This document shows, in pieces, positions 44,954-55,906 of a stretch of DNA of 64,000 bases. The notes beneath the pieces were generated by a model. The model had not been told where the DNA came from. It ran no database searches and saw only the letters and a program-made list of their open reading frames with translations. Source of the stretch: Asterella californica (Eukaryota; Streptophyta; Marchantiopsida; Marchantiales; Aytoniaceae); assembly GCA_036924285.1 (NCBI GenBank), contig JAYKYS010000002.1, positions 7,998,001-8,062,000 of the forward strand. The letters run 5' to 3'. Position 1 is the stretch's first letter; each line of letters starts with the position of its first letter. Made by a program: the position numbers and the translations under genes.

Positions 44954-46928
44954 TTTTGGACATGATGTTAATCTCCGAACCGTGATCCACCAACGCCACT
45001 ATAGCCTCTGACAAGTTACCCAGTCGGACCCTTGTCTCTGTGGTTGCACGAGCCCAATATGCTCGAGAATAGTGACTCTCATGCTGCTTCTCGTCGCCAT
45101 GTACTGCAGCACAGTCTGAAACTCTTGCCTCTCTTCCATTCGACGCCTGTAGTACATGCTTTTGGGCAAATACACGACCTAACTCTTCATCTTCTTCCCT
45201 AGTGATTTCAGTATCCAATGCTTTTACCATCACTGTATCTGCAGTCATCTGCCTCTTTCTCTTGATCACATCTATGATCAACTCATGAAAGTCACGTTTT
45301 GCTATCCCTAAGGTCTCTCGCAAGGAAAATTCTATTTTTGCATCCAAAATTCTCTCTTCAAGAATCTCCTTCAAGTTGATGCTGGTCTCGATATCAGACT
45401 GTAGTCTGTAGGTCGGTGCTTTACCTTTGTCCTTTGAAGAAGCTCCTTTGCCTTTCTCTCTCATCTCCGTGTCATAAATAGGAACATCAACCATAGGTTC
45501 AGATGTAGATGCTCCTTGAGACGTCGAAGGGATATCAGAAGGTGATGCCTCTTGTTGCCCTCTCCTCTTCGTGGCTCTGGCTCTCCTTGTAACCTCCTCC
45601 GGATCAGCAACATCATCATCACGTCTCCTTTTCTCTTCTACAATCGCATCTTGCCAGCTTACATGCTTCTCTTGTACCAAGTAAGCCTTGACACACCCTG
45701 CCTCTACAAGATCATCCCATCCAGTAATGCGGCGAATTGCCTCCGCACCTCGTAACATTACTTCTCGTGGAACTTCAACTACATCGCTCTTAACAGCTGC
45801 TACAACCGGTACATCTACTTCAATCGCAAATGTTTCTGGCTCTATTGTGCGTATCGCCGTAGCTATACCAACCTGACCTCTCACCAAACTCTTCATTTCT
45901 CCCTTACCAAAGTTGGTATTCAACGGCGCACCAGTTTGGGCGAGATGAATCTTTCCATCTCTAAAATTCACGACTCCGGTTCTGAGAGCTTCGGAAAACT
46001 CCTCACAATCTCGTCGTTGGTGTTCAGTACTGTCACACCAAATACATCTTCTAACAAAATTTCTGCTAGTTGAAGATGCATTGGTATCATCAGGACTTCG
46101 ACTATGCTTTAGCTTTGCCATCTCTATCCTTAACTCTCTCAGACCCTTAACCAACTCATCGATTGCAGAATCTTCAATCTTGCTATTGGCAGGCTTGGGC
46201 AATGGAGCTAAAGAGACATCAGACCTCAAGGTTGCAGCTCTACCTCTTCCACGTTTTTGCTTCGTGAGAATAGTAACAGCTTCCTCTACCTTTCTCCAGT
46301 CTGTGCTCACTCCTCCTTCTTCTCTCTTGTCTGCTAGCATCAAGAAAAGCTTGTCCTCTAGATTTTCATCAGCAGCTTCTAGAAAAAGTTCTGTCTTCCT
46401 TAAGTCAAACGTCGTCCTCTCAGATGGAGACAATTGACAGAACCGTTTCTCAAACTCACGTAGCAACTCATTTGGTGTCATCTCATTCCCCGGACGCTGC
46501 TCTATCCACTCCAAGAACGTTCTCTTGGTGACTCTATCCGCATCATCATCAAAAAATTCACTCTTCAACCTCTGCTCATACTCCTCCCAAGAACTCGTAC
46601 GTGCATCCTTCAGCTTTGTCACTTGACTACGGATCTCAGGTATCACAGCCAACTCGAAACTAGAAATCATCTCTGTCTCAGGCACACGATTTACCTCCAT
46701 CTCACAAATATACTCCCGAACATACTTCGTGATGTTCCTTCCATCGAACCTCCCCAACTTCTTCACCACCGCTTGTAGAGCTCTTGTAGACTTCTGCTCC
46801 CCAACATCGCCCCCTTGTTGTTGTCTCAACAACATCGTCAATGCTCGAAGCAGATCGTCCGCTCCTCCTCCACTCGTCCCCATTGCTTCGGGAAGATTCA
46901 TACTTGACGCTCCTCGGCAACAACTCAC
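44889..46928 (-). CDS. M3 gag and protease N-terminus
   Basis: A 679-codon frame. Gag shows STRALQAVVKKLGRFDGRN, EMISSFELAVIPEIRSQV, TFLEWIEQRPG and LNELLREFEKRF-like motifs. A zinc motif CIWCDSTEHQRRDC (CX2CX4HX4C, lacking the usual aromatic/Gly pattern) is near residue 300. An Arg/Lys/Glu-rich linker follows (EEKRRRDDD), with ETSINLKEILEERIL and DFHELIIDVIKRKRQ conserved in M2. The protease site reads ALVDHGSEINIMS near residue 650, with DHG in place of D(S/T)G. Start context is uncertain; an internal Met in MNLPEAMG is also possible. Confidence 0.88.
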   Translation of the reverse strand: MSCCRGASSMNLPEAMGTSGGGADDLLRALTMLLRQQQGGDVGEQKSTRALQAVVKKLGRFDGRNITKYVREYICEMEVNRVPETEMISSFELAVIPEIRSQVTKLKDARTSSWEEYEQRLKSEFFDDDADRVTKRTFLEWIEQRPGNEMTPNELLREFEKRFCQLSPSERTTFDLRKTELFLEAADENLEDKLFLMLADKREEGGVSTDWRKVEEAVTILTKQKRGRGRAATLRSDVSLAPLPKPANSKIEDSAIDELVKGLRELRIEMAKLKHSRSPDDTNASSTSRNFVRRCIWCDSTEHQRRDCEEFSEALRTGVVNFRDGKIHLAQTGAPLNTNFGKGEMKSLVRGQVGIATAIRTIEPETFAIEVDVPVVAAVKSDVVEVPREVMLRGAEAIRRITGWDDLVEAGCVKAYLVQEKHVSWQDAIVEEKRRRDDDVADPEEVTRRARATKRRGQQEASPSDIPSTSQGASTSEPMVDVPIYDTEMREKGKGASSKDKGKAPTYRLQSDIETSINLKEILEERILDAKIEFSLRETLGIAKRDFHELIIDVIKRKRQMTADTVMVKALDTEITREEDEELGRVFAQKHVLQASNGREARVSDCAAVHGDEKQHESHYSRAYWARATTETRVRLGNLSEAIVALVDHGSEINIMSKNVYEKGEVANRQRTWMGSSCC

Positions 46929-46947
46929 TCAACCACCTCAAAGCGTG

Positions 46948-46965
46948 CTCTCAGTGGAAGCACCA
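46948..46965 (-). promoter_or_regulatory. M3 primer-binding site
   Basis: CTCTCAGTGGAAGCACCA on the plus strand, four bases inside the 5' LTR and identical to M1's. It is probably complementary to a tRNA 3' end with CCA. tRNA-Thr is my tentative reading, from memory. Confidence 0.65.
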
Positions 46966-46969
46966 AATA

Positions 46970-49003
46970 TGTCGTAGCGAGAGCCTTTCCTTTGAGCAAG
47001 GGCGTACCTTCTGGCTGTGGCTAGCGATCAATGCACAGCAGAGCGACAAGTTTCCTGTAGATTTCTCTCTAACTTCCTCGATAACTAAGCACTTTCTTTC
47101 TCTCAGTAAAGGGTCAAGATAACTACACGAAAACGTTGGATGATCATGGGCACGACAAACGGGATATGTGATGACATGATCTCTCGGTAGTATTCCTCTC
47201 CGAAGTTTCTTACTACTAGGGCTTCGTACATGGCTTTGGGTCGACAGATGTGTCTTATCTCGCACTGGGTGTTAAAGTTTACAGGAGGGAGCTGATTTAG
47301 ATCCATCCTTCGTTAGATGAGGATAAAGACGATGAGGTCCCATTCTTGGCCGTAAGTGACAACAGGTAAGATCACAGGGACAGGCGAGAGCATAACTTGC
47401 GCGGTAAAGTTATGCCCGAAGGATCCTATCAGAAACTGTTGAAAGTGGACTCGTTCCATATACATCAGTTTAATCGAGAAAGGGTTTCGAAAAGGGAATC
47501 TGGGCGGTAAGTAGAGTCCTTCGTCCATCTCTCACAACATGTGCACTCCAACTACAAAGGTATATCGATCCATAAAACTCTGATTCAATCTCATAGGATC
47601 ACCACGATCTCTCCACGAACAATCTCTTGGATTTTTCCCCAGGTCGAATGCCCCCACACAGGTCACTCCCCTTTGCTTAAAAGTTTCGAACACAAAACAA
47701 GGATAGGTGCAAGCTCCCTAACCAAGCAACCCAAGCCTCATGGACCGATGAGGTGGCACACATGCACATCGCATGTTTGGTGCCGTCATACTCATCCACG
47801 TGTGGGTCTTCTGGGTGAAAGGTTCTAATGCATGCACCGTAACGTGTCTCAAAAACCGGAGACTAGGCTAGACAGGTAGTCGACTCTACAGGTCAAAGAT
47901 CGCACTTTGCCACGTTGAGTGCGAACCTAACAACCACATGACGTGGATACAACGTAGGTCGCTAAAGTCATATTTACGCCTAGAATACTCCCCAAAGCAA
48001 TACAAATGTCGCACTGGATACTTTTCAGCCAGCTGCCGCTAACAACTCGAGACCTAGAGTAGATATCGTTGCAGATACAACTCGGCAGAAAAACCAGCGA
48101 ACTTTCACACATGATAGATACAGATCTACAGCTCAGTCTCCTCTCAAACTTGCCACGTAGGTAGGATACTAAAATCTCTACTTGCAGGTCAAATTTCAGG
48201 AAGATCTGACGGCTAGATCTCCTCCCACAATTAACACAAATCCACAGAAACTAACACGCACTCCCAATCTCAGATTCAGGACAGAAGCTTCTTCGACTAA
48301 ATGAACCGTCCACTTCCACTCCAACTTCCTGTGCTATCAATTCAGAAGGTAAACTCACTACACAGGAAATTTGAGCCGATTTGACCGTTCTGATCGTCCT
48401 CCATAAATCTGCAAACTCGCTGCTTCAGATTGACAGCTTTCTGCACCCCGTCGCCTTCAAATCGCCATTGTGCTCAATCCGCACAACATCCGGTGGTGAA
48501 ATTTGTGGTCAGAGCTTCAGCAGCTGACAGACTACAAGCCCATGAAATCTGGTCTCAATCTGACGGCTCAATCACTCAAACCCCTTAATCTTACAATCGG
48601 AAGAGAAACTCTTGTACTCTCATCACTCTATGAACTTCAAATCGCCATAACGTATGCCCTGGACCTCCAAATCGAGTGAAATTTGTGGTCAGATTGCTCC
48701 TCCCGTCGAGAGCTCTCCGCCCATGCCCTCTGATCTCCAAAATCCCTCGTCAAAGTGCCTCGAACCTCCCAGAGCGCACACTTAGGTAGATGACAAGTTA
48801 TCTTCACTTTTGGGTGGACCAATGGGAAGTTAAAGGACTCAACCTTGTCCTTTTCTGCCCCATGGAGACCCCCAGCAGATAATAGAGCATTCTAAGCTCA
48901 TAAGAGCAATGTTTTAGATCCCATTACACCACAACTTCTACAACTGTGTGCAAAACGTACTTATACGGGTAATTTACATATTAACTGGTCCCACAACAGG
49001 ACA
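46970..49003 (-). repeat. M3 5' LTR
   Basis: A 2034-bp repeat matching 38896-40929. The right edge GGACA is followed by the GCGT target duplicate and then by M2 U3 sequence. Confidence 0.95.
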
Positions 49004-49424
49004 GCGTCAAAAGCCCGTAAGCTGGGGCCTAGCTTGTTTTCTCCATCTTTCGAGTCCTGTAACTTCTCCACTAGGCGTCCAAACGAAATAAATGAAGTGC
49101 CTATGGAAAGCTGACAAGGAGCTCTATCCACTGGTGCGATAAAAACGAAGATCCGAAGTGGCGCCAAAAACCCGTAAGCTGGGGCCTAGCTTATTTTCTC
49201 CATCTTTCGAGTCCTATAACTTTTCCACTAAGCGTCCAAACGAAGTAGACAAAGTGCCTGTGGAAAGCTGACAAGGAGCTCTACCCATCTATGCGATGAA
49301 AATGGAGATCTGAGATTGTGCCAAAAACCCGTAAGTTGGGGCCTAGCTTATTCCTCATGAGTGTCTTTGGAGCGACAAGCATCGAAGTTTGAATTTCAAG
49401 TAGGAGCCGGTCCACGACACGACA
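49004..49424 (-). repeat. M2 3' LTR, outer part with tandem U3 units
   Basis: This continues M2's LTR after the M3 insertion. Units starting GGGGCCTAGCTT lie at 49024 and 49182, with a partial one at 49338 (periods 158 and 156). The LTR ends ACGACA at 49424, next to M2's polypurine tract and its CCACCCCCTCTGAACC counterpart of M3's 3' flank. Confidence 0.85.
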
Positions 49425-49499
49425 TCCACCCCCTCTGAACCTGTGCATCCTCCGGTATGCACCAGAGATACCAACCAAGGAGTGGACCGACTTATCGTC

Positions 49500-51056
49500 C
49501 TACTTCCCGTCGTAACCAACATCACCTTCAAGATCTTCTGCATAATCCTCATCCTCAAACTGAAACTCCGTCAAGATATCTGCTAGATCGACCTCCTCAT
49601 CTCTCTTTTTGAAAGTCTTGACACGTTTACCTGCCACTGGTACCTTCAAGCTCGTTCCATCCAACTCTTGCAGGGCGTAAGTTGCGTTGTCATGAACCTT
49701 CTTCACCACATACGGACCAAACCATCTTCTGGAAAACTTCCGGAGTGCACTATGCTGGTTGTCTAGACTGTTGTCATAGACTAACACCCAATCACCTTCT
49801 TTGATTTCCCTGGGTCTCAAACGATGTCGCTGATCAAATCTGATCTTGTTCTTCAACCGTGCTTCTCGCAGCCTATCCAAAGCAGTTTGGATATCCTCTG
49901 GTCTTCTCTCTAACTGCCTAATTCGAATAGCAAGAAGCTCTTCTCTAGTCAAATTGTCCTCCCAAGGTAACACACTCCATGTCAGAACATGTTCTTCAAT
50001 CGGCATGATAGGCTTCTGACCTGTGATGAGTTCCACTGGCATGTAACCTGTCACCGAGCTGTGCGTCGTTCTATCTGCCCATAACGCAAATGGTAAGAGT
50101 CGAGGCCACTCGCGCACCCTTCCGTTGCAAGCCTTCACCAAAGCCTTCACAATGGGTGGATGACCACGTTCACTCTTGGCATTCCCTTCGGGGTTGTAAG
50201 CAGTTGTCAGTGATAACCTCACCCCACACCTTGCAAAGAATTCACGAGCCTCATGTGCATCTAACTCTCCCCGATCTGCAGTGATCTTTCCCACACATCC
50301 ATACTGACAAACAACCTCTTCCAAGAGAAATTTACATACCCCTTCAGTTGTCTTCGTCCGAAGCGCCCTACCCTCGACTTGATTTGAAAGATCTTCTCTA
50401 GCAAGTACCAAGTATCTCATCTGTCATAATCCAACCGGCATAATCACCAAGTCTACCACCCACTTGAAGTGGATTGCCAACGGATAAGTCGGATGTAATC
50501 CATCACGATGTCGGATGTTCGAATACATCTGACATGTCAAACAAGACTCCACAAAAGATACAACATCCCTGTACATGTTTTTCCACCAATATCGCTCTTT
50601 CATCTTTGTAAAAGTGGCCCAAATCCCTCGACGTCCAGCCCAAAGACTCTCATGGAACGCCTTGAGCAACTTCTGCTGATCTTCCTTGTTGCAAATCACC
50701 CGTAGCGGTACCCCACCTTTTTGCTTCGGTCGCTTCCAAAGAAACCCATCCTGCAACATGAAGTTGTAGGCCTTCCTTCGAACTCGCCGAAACCTCTCAT
50801 CCGTCCAACCTGTCTGCTTAACCATCGTACTAAGGTACCTCCCGATATCAAGTAAATCACCATCATACAACCCTTCAACAAACAACTCATCTTCTCTTCT
50901 TGTCTGTGCAATCGAATAGAACTCTGTACCCACGTCGTCAATGTCTTCTACCATCTCATCCTCCCCATCATACCGAGCTCGAGATAACATATCTGCCATC
51001 GGATTATCTTTCCCTGCGATATGTCTAAACTCCGGGTTCAACGACTTGATATATGC
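49500..51056 (-). CDS. M2 RNase H end and integrase (in-frame TGA)
   Basis: Downstream of T2 the frame resumes at AYIKSLNPEFRHIAGKDN with the RNase H-end motif ADMLSRARY. In the integrase zinc module, FHESLWAGRRG has Arg where M1 and M3 have the second His (AGHRG, ARHRG), followed by SCLTCQ. The first catalytic Asp is in WVVDLVIMP. An in-frame TGA at 50424-50426 is followed by one codon and ATG. The core continues with RADRGEL and GNAKSERGHPP (34 residues between Asp and Glu), LLPFALWADRTTHSS, and a C-terminal LRPREIKEGDWVLVYDN and FGPYVV. The acidic tail ends at 49500. Confidence 0.88.
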
Positions 51057-51060
51057 GATC
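51057..51060. other. T2 target-site duplication, left copy
   Basis: GATC here and at 59818-59821 flank T2. Removing T2 and one copy restores the M2 reading frame. Confidence 0.9.
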
Positions 51061-51975
51061 TGTAAACCCTCCGCGGTCCTAACGATCAACTACCCCCCGA
51101 TCTCTCAACCTCCACGATCGTCATCCACGAATCTGCAAATGTCGGGCCTGTCTCTCACTCAGGGGTCACCTCTGATGGCTTTGATGGAAGCACACTATGA
51201 ATCTTGAAGGGAAAAATGCTAAGTTCACTCTCATTCATACACCCACAAACTTATCAACTAAAATCTCCATAATCTCATCCACTAAAATCCTCCATTCTAA
51301 CGACGTCTCTCAAGTTCTCACATGCTAAAAATGTCCCACACTCTCTATATTACTCAAGTTGTCATTACGACAATGTGAAAACAAGGATGAGGAGCTCTTC
51401 TCTACTCCTCTATTTATACATTCTAGGTTTTTACTTTGGTACCCCCGGTAACTCAGCCGTAACTATTTTTACCGGGTTTTACTAAGATATTACTTAAGGT
51501 AAAAGCATTGATCACATGGGCTTTTTATCTTTTCACATGGGCTTATTCCTTCAAAGTCAACAACTTCTAGAAGGATTCTGGAATATTCTCAAGGAATCTC
51601 GAATTTCCACCCCCCCTCTACACTAGGACCCACTAAAAAGGAAACATGTGGAATCTCTTCTTGTTTTTAATGCCCACAAAGTCCACAACTTTAATCCAAC
51701 CACTAATATCAAGTCAAAAAGGAGATAAGGGATACTTTCCACCTCCTTTCTACCTTTTAGACAAGATGACAAGATAGTAGTGCTCACTCTTTAGCAAATA
51801 TCTGAATTCTGCCAAAAGTACAGCTAAGTTTAACCATAACTAACTTTTAGATAGTCATGACTAACTTGATACATCCTTAAAGTACTTTGGCAGCCAATAA
51901 ACATTCTCAACACTTAGTTATAACTAAACACCTTACTAATAGACAAACTTCCTATGTGTAACATAGGTCGTTACA
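51061..51975 (-). repeat. T2 3' LTR
   Basis: TGTAAACCCTCC...TCGTTACA, 915 bp. A TATA box on the minus strand (TATAAATAG) is at 51410-51418. The polypurine tract CCGGGGGTAAAA (minus strand) adjoins at 51976-51987. The CGGGCCTGTCTCTCACTCAGGGG block resembles the T1 LTR start. Confidence 0.95.
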
Positions 51976-51988
51976 TTTTACCCCCGGA

Positions 51989-54900
51989 CTAAATTTTCGC
52001 TCCGTCCTCGGAGTGAAGAGAGAACTTTCGTCGATGAAACAACTTCAACTTGTCATGGTTGACCCGATCGAATCTCCTTCCTCCCAACTCCTGAAGGTCA
52101 TATGTGAAGTTGCTCCACACCTTATCTACAACAAAAGGACCAAAATATCTCGGAAGAAACTTCTTCCTAGCCCTCTTGAATCTGATAGCATCATACAACA
52201 TAACCCAATCTCCGACTTGAAAAGGTTTTACCTCCCTCTTGCCCAACCGTTTGTCGTAACTCTTCTTTTGATACGCCTGAGCTCGTTCCATCCGGATCAT
52301 TGCTACCGCTCGGGTCTCTTCCAACTCCATGAGTTGCTCCCTTCTTGATCTGACCACGTCTTCTCCTCTCGACCTCTTCAACTTTCGTTGAATAGTTTGA
52401 AAAGTATCCAATTCGAATTGGATCGGCAACTTGGACTCCACTCCATAAACCAGTCGAAATGGGGAGTACCCAGTAGAAGTCTTTGTTGTCGTTCGATACT
52501 CCCATAAGATGGCATGTAGCCTCTTATCCCAAGTATGTTTCGCAGTCTCAACACCAGCATCTTTGGCGAGCATCATACAAAGTGTAAGATTGGTCTTCTC
52601 CGCAAGACCATTAGCATTTGGTTTGTATGAGGTCGTTACTCGTGGCTTGATAGAAAAGTGTTGAAGCATAGCAGTAGTCATGCTCCCTACAAACTCTCCT
52701 CCTCTATCTGAGACCAACTCTAACGGACATCCAAATCTTGTGATGATCCTCTCCCATAAGAATCTACCGACTTCTGTTTCATTGATCTCTCTCAAAGGTC
52801 TAGCCTCTACCCACTTGGTACAATAGTCAGTGGCGACTACAATGTATCTATTGCCTCGAGGTGTCTTATTAAGAGGACCTACAAAGTCAATACCCCACTT
52901 CTCAAATGGTCCTAACACGGGAATTGATCTTAACGGAGGTGTTCTAGTAGACTTCAGAGCAAATGCTTGACATACGTCGCAAGTTTTGCAATAGTCTAAA
53001 CACTCTTTGAAAATCCCTCTCCAGTGGTAACCCGCATCCAAAATCTTGAAGGCTGTTATCTTACCAGCAAAGTGACCTCCGCAAACAGTTCCGTCGTGAA
53101 ACTCGTGCATTAGCTTGAATGCCTCCTTCTGACCAACTGCTCTCCTTAGTAACCCATCTGCTCCTTGATGAAACAGAATTCCCTCTACCATGGTGTAAGG
53201 TTTGCATCTCTTGATCAACGCGTTACGTTCTCGAGTATGCATACCTTCCGGAAAAGAGCCATCTGCAAGGAAACTCCAGATTTCCTTATACTCGTCCGGT
53301 ATCTCCTCAATGCTTATGATGGTCATCAGATGCTCGTCTGGAAACGAATCGTCAAATGGTTCTTCTCCCTCATCATCATAAGCCCTCGACAAAAGATCAG
53401 CATTCGCATGCTTTTTCCCTGGTCTATCTTCGATCACATAATCGTATTCTGTTAGAAGGATCTTCCAACGAGCAATACGACCTTCGGCATTAGGCTTATT
53501 AAAGATATACTTTAAAGCCTTGTGATCTGTGACTATGGAAAATTTCCCTCCTAGCAAGTAATGTCGGAATTTCTTCAATCCAAAGATCACCGCTAATCCT
53601 TCTCGTTCAGTCACGGAGTAATTCTTCTCCGCTGGAACCATCTGCCTACTAGCATAAGCTATAGGATGATCATGCCCATCTCCATCTAGCTGACTTAATG
53701 TACATCCGATTGCTACATTAGAGGCATCCGTATACAGAATAAATGCTTTACTCCACTCAGGTTTAGCAAGTATAGGAGCTGTCACCAATGCCTTTTTCAG
53801 CTCCTCAAATGCTTCCTTTGCCTTCTGATCATGCACTATCAAGTCAAAATCAACTCCCTTCTTCATGTACATAGTCAAAGCTATTGCTTTGTTTGAGAAG
53901 GAAAAGACAAACCTACGATAATATCCAACCATGCCAAGAAACTGCCTCAACTTTGTCAAGTTGATCGGAAATGGAAGATCCACAATCTTCTTCACCTTCT
54001 CAGGATCTACCGCAATCCCATTCTTGGAAATGATGTGCCCTAACAGCAGACCTTCTTCGCAGCCAAAGATGCACTTCTCTGGATTTAGAGAAGCGTTGGC
54101 TTGCTCCAACCGCTGCAAAACTTTGATCACATGATCAAAGTGGTCCTCCTTTCGTCCGTACACACAGAAATCGTCAATGAAATCCCGAACAAACTTCCCT
54201 ATGAATGGTTCAAACACCTTGTTCATGAACCTTTGAAACGTGGCCGGAGCATTACACAATCCGAATGGCATCACCCGAAATGCAAATGTTCCCCAAGGAG
54301 TAGTGAAAGTAGTCAACTGTTGGTACTCCTGTGCTATCTTGATCTGGTTATACCCACTATAACCATCACCAAAGCTGTACCACTCATGACCAGCAACTTC
54401 CTCCAAAATCTCATCTATAAATGGTAGAGGATAATAATCCTTCTTGGTAACTGCATTCAGCTTCTTATAGTCTATGCACACTCGCAGCTTACCATTCTTC
54501 TTCTTGACAATCACAATGGGTGAAACCCATTCTGAGTTCTCCACCTCATAGATGAAACTCGCCTCCTTCAACTTGTCTATCTCCTCCTTGACCATCATTG
54601 CTGTTGTAGGATTGACCCTTCTCTGCTTCTGTCGAACTGGTCTTGCGTTCTCCTCCAATTCGATTCGATGAGTCTCGAGAGTCACCTCCTTCAAATCCTT
54701 GTAGCTGAAAGCAAACACATGGATATATTTTCGAAATATATCTAGGAATCTACTTTTCTCCTCTTGAGTGACATTGATATCAAACTTCAGGGTAGAGAGT
54801 CTTCTCACAATCTCTGCCTCACTCAACTCTTCTTTGTCAGGATCTTTCTCCACTGCTGGTCGAGGCAACAAGTCAATAGCACTAAGCTTATGTAATGATT

Positions 54901-55906
54901 CATCTCGACCAAATCCTTCGTCCTCAGACGAGGATTCTTGATTGTAAGAATCTCCGGTATCTATTTCTGAGACACTCTGATCGTCCTCCGTATCAGATTC
55001 CCAGTAGTCACTAGTGGGTCTATCAGAGTCAAAAGTCACAACTCCAACACCCGAGAGAGGAACTATCACTCTATGATCTCTAGGCCCAATCCGTAAGTAT
55101 CCCTTGTGCCACCTATCAGTGGTGCGCACAGCTCTCAACCAAGGCCTACCTAGGAGCAAATCATAACTAGAGTCCTTTAACACTTGAAAGGACATCAATG
55201 TTTGAACTCCCATCACAGACACGACCACCTTCTCTAACACACCAAGAGGTCTTACCCGTTGCTTGTTAGCCATCCCCACGACAATGCTAGCCGGGCGAGT
55301 TGGTTCCATCCCCAACTTCTTCATCAACCTCTCCGATATGGCGTTGACAGCCGATCCTCCATCCACCAATACGTCAGAGACGTAGTGACCATTCAACCGA
55401 ACTTCAATCTTTGAAGCCCTAGTGCATACATCTGAAGCATGCACATCCACCACACCAACTCCCACTGACTTTGATGTCTTGCTCTTGGGTTTCTTCTTCT
55501 TGCTTCTCTTAGAACTCAGTCCTCCTCTGAGTTCTCTTCGTAAGCTTGGATTAAGTGCGATCAGTTGTCCAACAGTGATGTTGGCTTTCTGAGCACCCAC
55601 ATCTTCAACCACATCATATCCCGCTTGGGAAGATGAAATGGTGAAATCCGCCATCCCCAGCTTCCTTCTTGGCTCCCTTGGTGTACTCGAAATATTACTC
55701 GAACGAGTACTTCTACTTGCTGACTCCTCCATGAAAACCGGTTCATCAGAAAATCGAGTTCTTTTCCTTTCTTGAGCTAAAAGCTCCACCGGTGCATGAG
55801 AAGAGTTTGAACTCTCTCCTTTCTCGTAGATGGGATCTCGCACGACATCGATAGTAGCCACCCCCTTGTCTCGTCCTTGTGATGGATTTCCTCCACCCAC
55901 ATTCAT
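51989..55906 (-). CDS. T2 pol: protease, RT, RNase H, integrase (continuous frame)
   Basis: 1305 codons without interruption; the first ATG shown is internal, because the frame continues from gag through a TAG. Protease site LVDGGSAVN is near residue 185, with a LLGRPWLRAV motif later. RT has SPIVIVKKKNGKLR, FGLCNAPATFQR and FIDDFCVYG near 578, then GYYRRF. RNase H shows YTDAS near 725, TERE and TDHKAL. The integrase zinc module (FHDGTVCGGH, CKTCDVC) is near 939, and the DD35E core has GIDFVG near 1007, SDRG and GLAEKT. A GPF domain near 1250 ends RVNHDKLKLFH. Every catalytic residue I know to look for is present. Confidence 0.95.
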   Translation of the reverse strand: MNVGGGNPSQGRDKGVATIDVVRDPIYEKGESSNSSHAPVELLAQERKRTRFSDEPVFMEESASRSTRSSNISSTPREPRRKLGMADFTISSSQAGYDVVEDVGAQKANITVGQLIALNPSLRRELRGGLSSKRSKKKKPKSKTSKSVGVGVVDVHASDVCTRASKIEVRLNGHYVSDVLVDGGSAVNAISERLMKKLGMEPTRPASIVVGMANKQRVRPLGVLEKVVVSVMGVQTLMSFQVLKDSSYDLLLGRPWLRAVRTTDRWHKGYLRIGPRDHRVIVPLSGVGVVTFDSDRPTSDYWESDTEDDQSVSEIDTGDSYNQESSSEDEGFGRDESLHKLSAIDLLPRPAVEKDPDKEELSEAEIVRRLSTLKFDINVTQEEKSRFLDIFRKYIHVFAFSYKDLKEVTLETHRIELEENARPVRQKQRRVNPTTAMMVKEEIDKLKEASFIYEVENSEWVSPIVIVKKKNGKLRVCIDYKKLNAVTKKDYYPLPFIDEILEEVAGHEWYSFGDGYSGYNQIKIAQEYQQLTTFTTPWGTFAFRVMPFGLCNAPATFQRFMNKVFEPFIGKFVRDFIDDFCVYGRKEDHFDHVIKVLQRLEQANASLNPEKCIFGCEEGLLLGHIISKNGIAVDPEKVKKIVDLPFPINLTKLRQFLGMVGYYRRFVFSFSNKAIALTMYMKKGVDFDLIVHDQKAKEAFEELKKALVTAPILAKPEWSKAFILYTDASNVAIGCTLSQLDGDGHDHPIAYASRQMVPAEKNYSVTEREGLAVIFGLKKFRHYLLGGKFSIVTDHKALKYIFNKPNAEGRIARWKILLTEYDYVIEDRPGKKHANADLLSRAYDDEGEEPFDDSFPDEHLMTIISIEEIPDEYKEIWSFLADGSFPEGMHTRERNALIKRCKPYTMVEGILFHQGADGLLRRAVGQKEAFKLMHEFHDGTVCGGHFAGKITAFKILDAGYHWRGIFKECLDYCKTCDVCQAFALKSTRTPPLRSIPVLGPFEKWGIDFVGPLNKTPRGNRYIVVATDYCTKWVEARPLREINETEVGRFLWERIITRFGCPLELVSDRGGEFVGSMTTAMLQHFSIKPRVTTSYKPNANGLAEKTNLTLCMMLAKDAGVETAKHTWDKRLHAILWEYRTTTKTSTGYSPFRLVYGVESKLPIQFELDTFQTIQRKLKRSRGEDVVRSRREQLMELEETRAVAMIRMERAQAYQKKSYDKRLGKREVKPFQVGDWVMLYDAIRFKRARKKFLPRYFGPFVVDKVWSNFTYDLQELGGRRFDRVNHDKLKLFHRRKFSLHSEDGAKI

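Larger units (their letters stand above)
38896..49003 (-). mobile_element. M3: Ty3/gypsy element of family M, complete but frameshifted
   Basis: A 10.1-kb element bounded by 2034-bp LTRs (38896-40929 and 46970-49003; TGTCGTAG...GGACA). It has a perfect 4-bp target duplication GCGT (38892-38895, 49004-49007). By eye I count about six substitutions between the LTRs, so it is recent. On the minus strand the order is LTR, PBS, gag-protease, RT, RNase H, integrase, polypurine tract, LTR. It inserted into a tandem unit of its relative M2's U3. Frameshifts near 44940 and 43260, and stops at 41926 and 41584, make the copy defective as written. Confidence 0.95.

Noticed and set aside
51989..52200. Chromodomain at the integrase C-terminus
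   Set aside because: After the GPF module only a short tail follows; no chromodomain-like W/Y cage pattern is visible in T, M or D elements.
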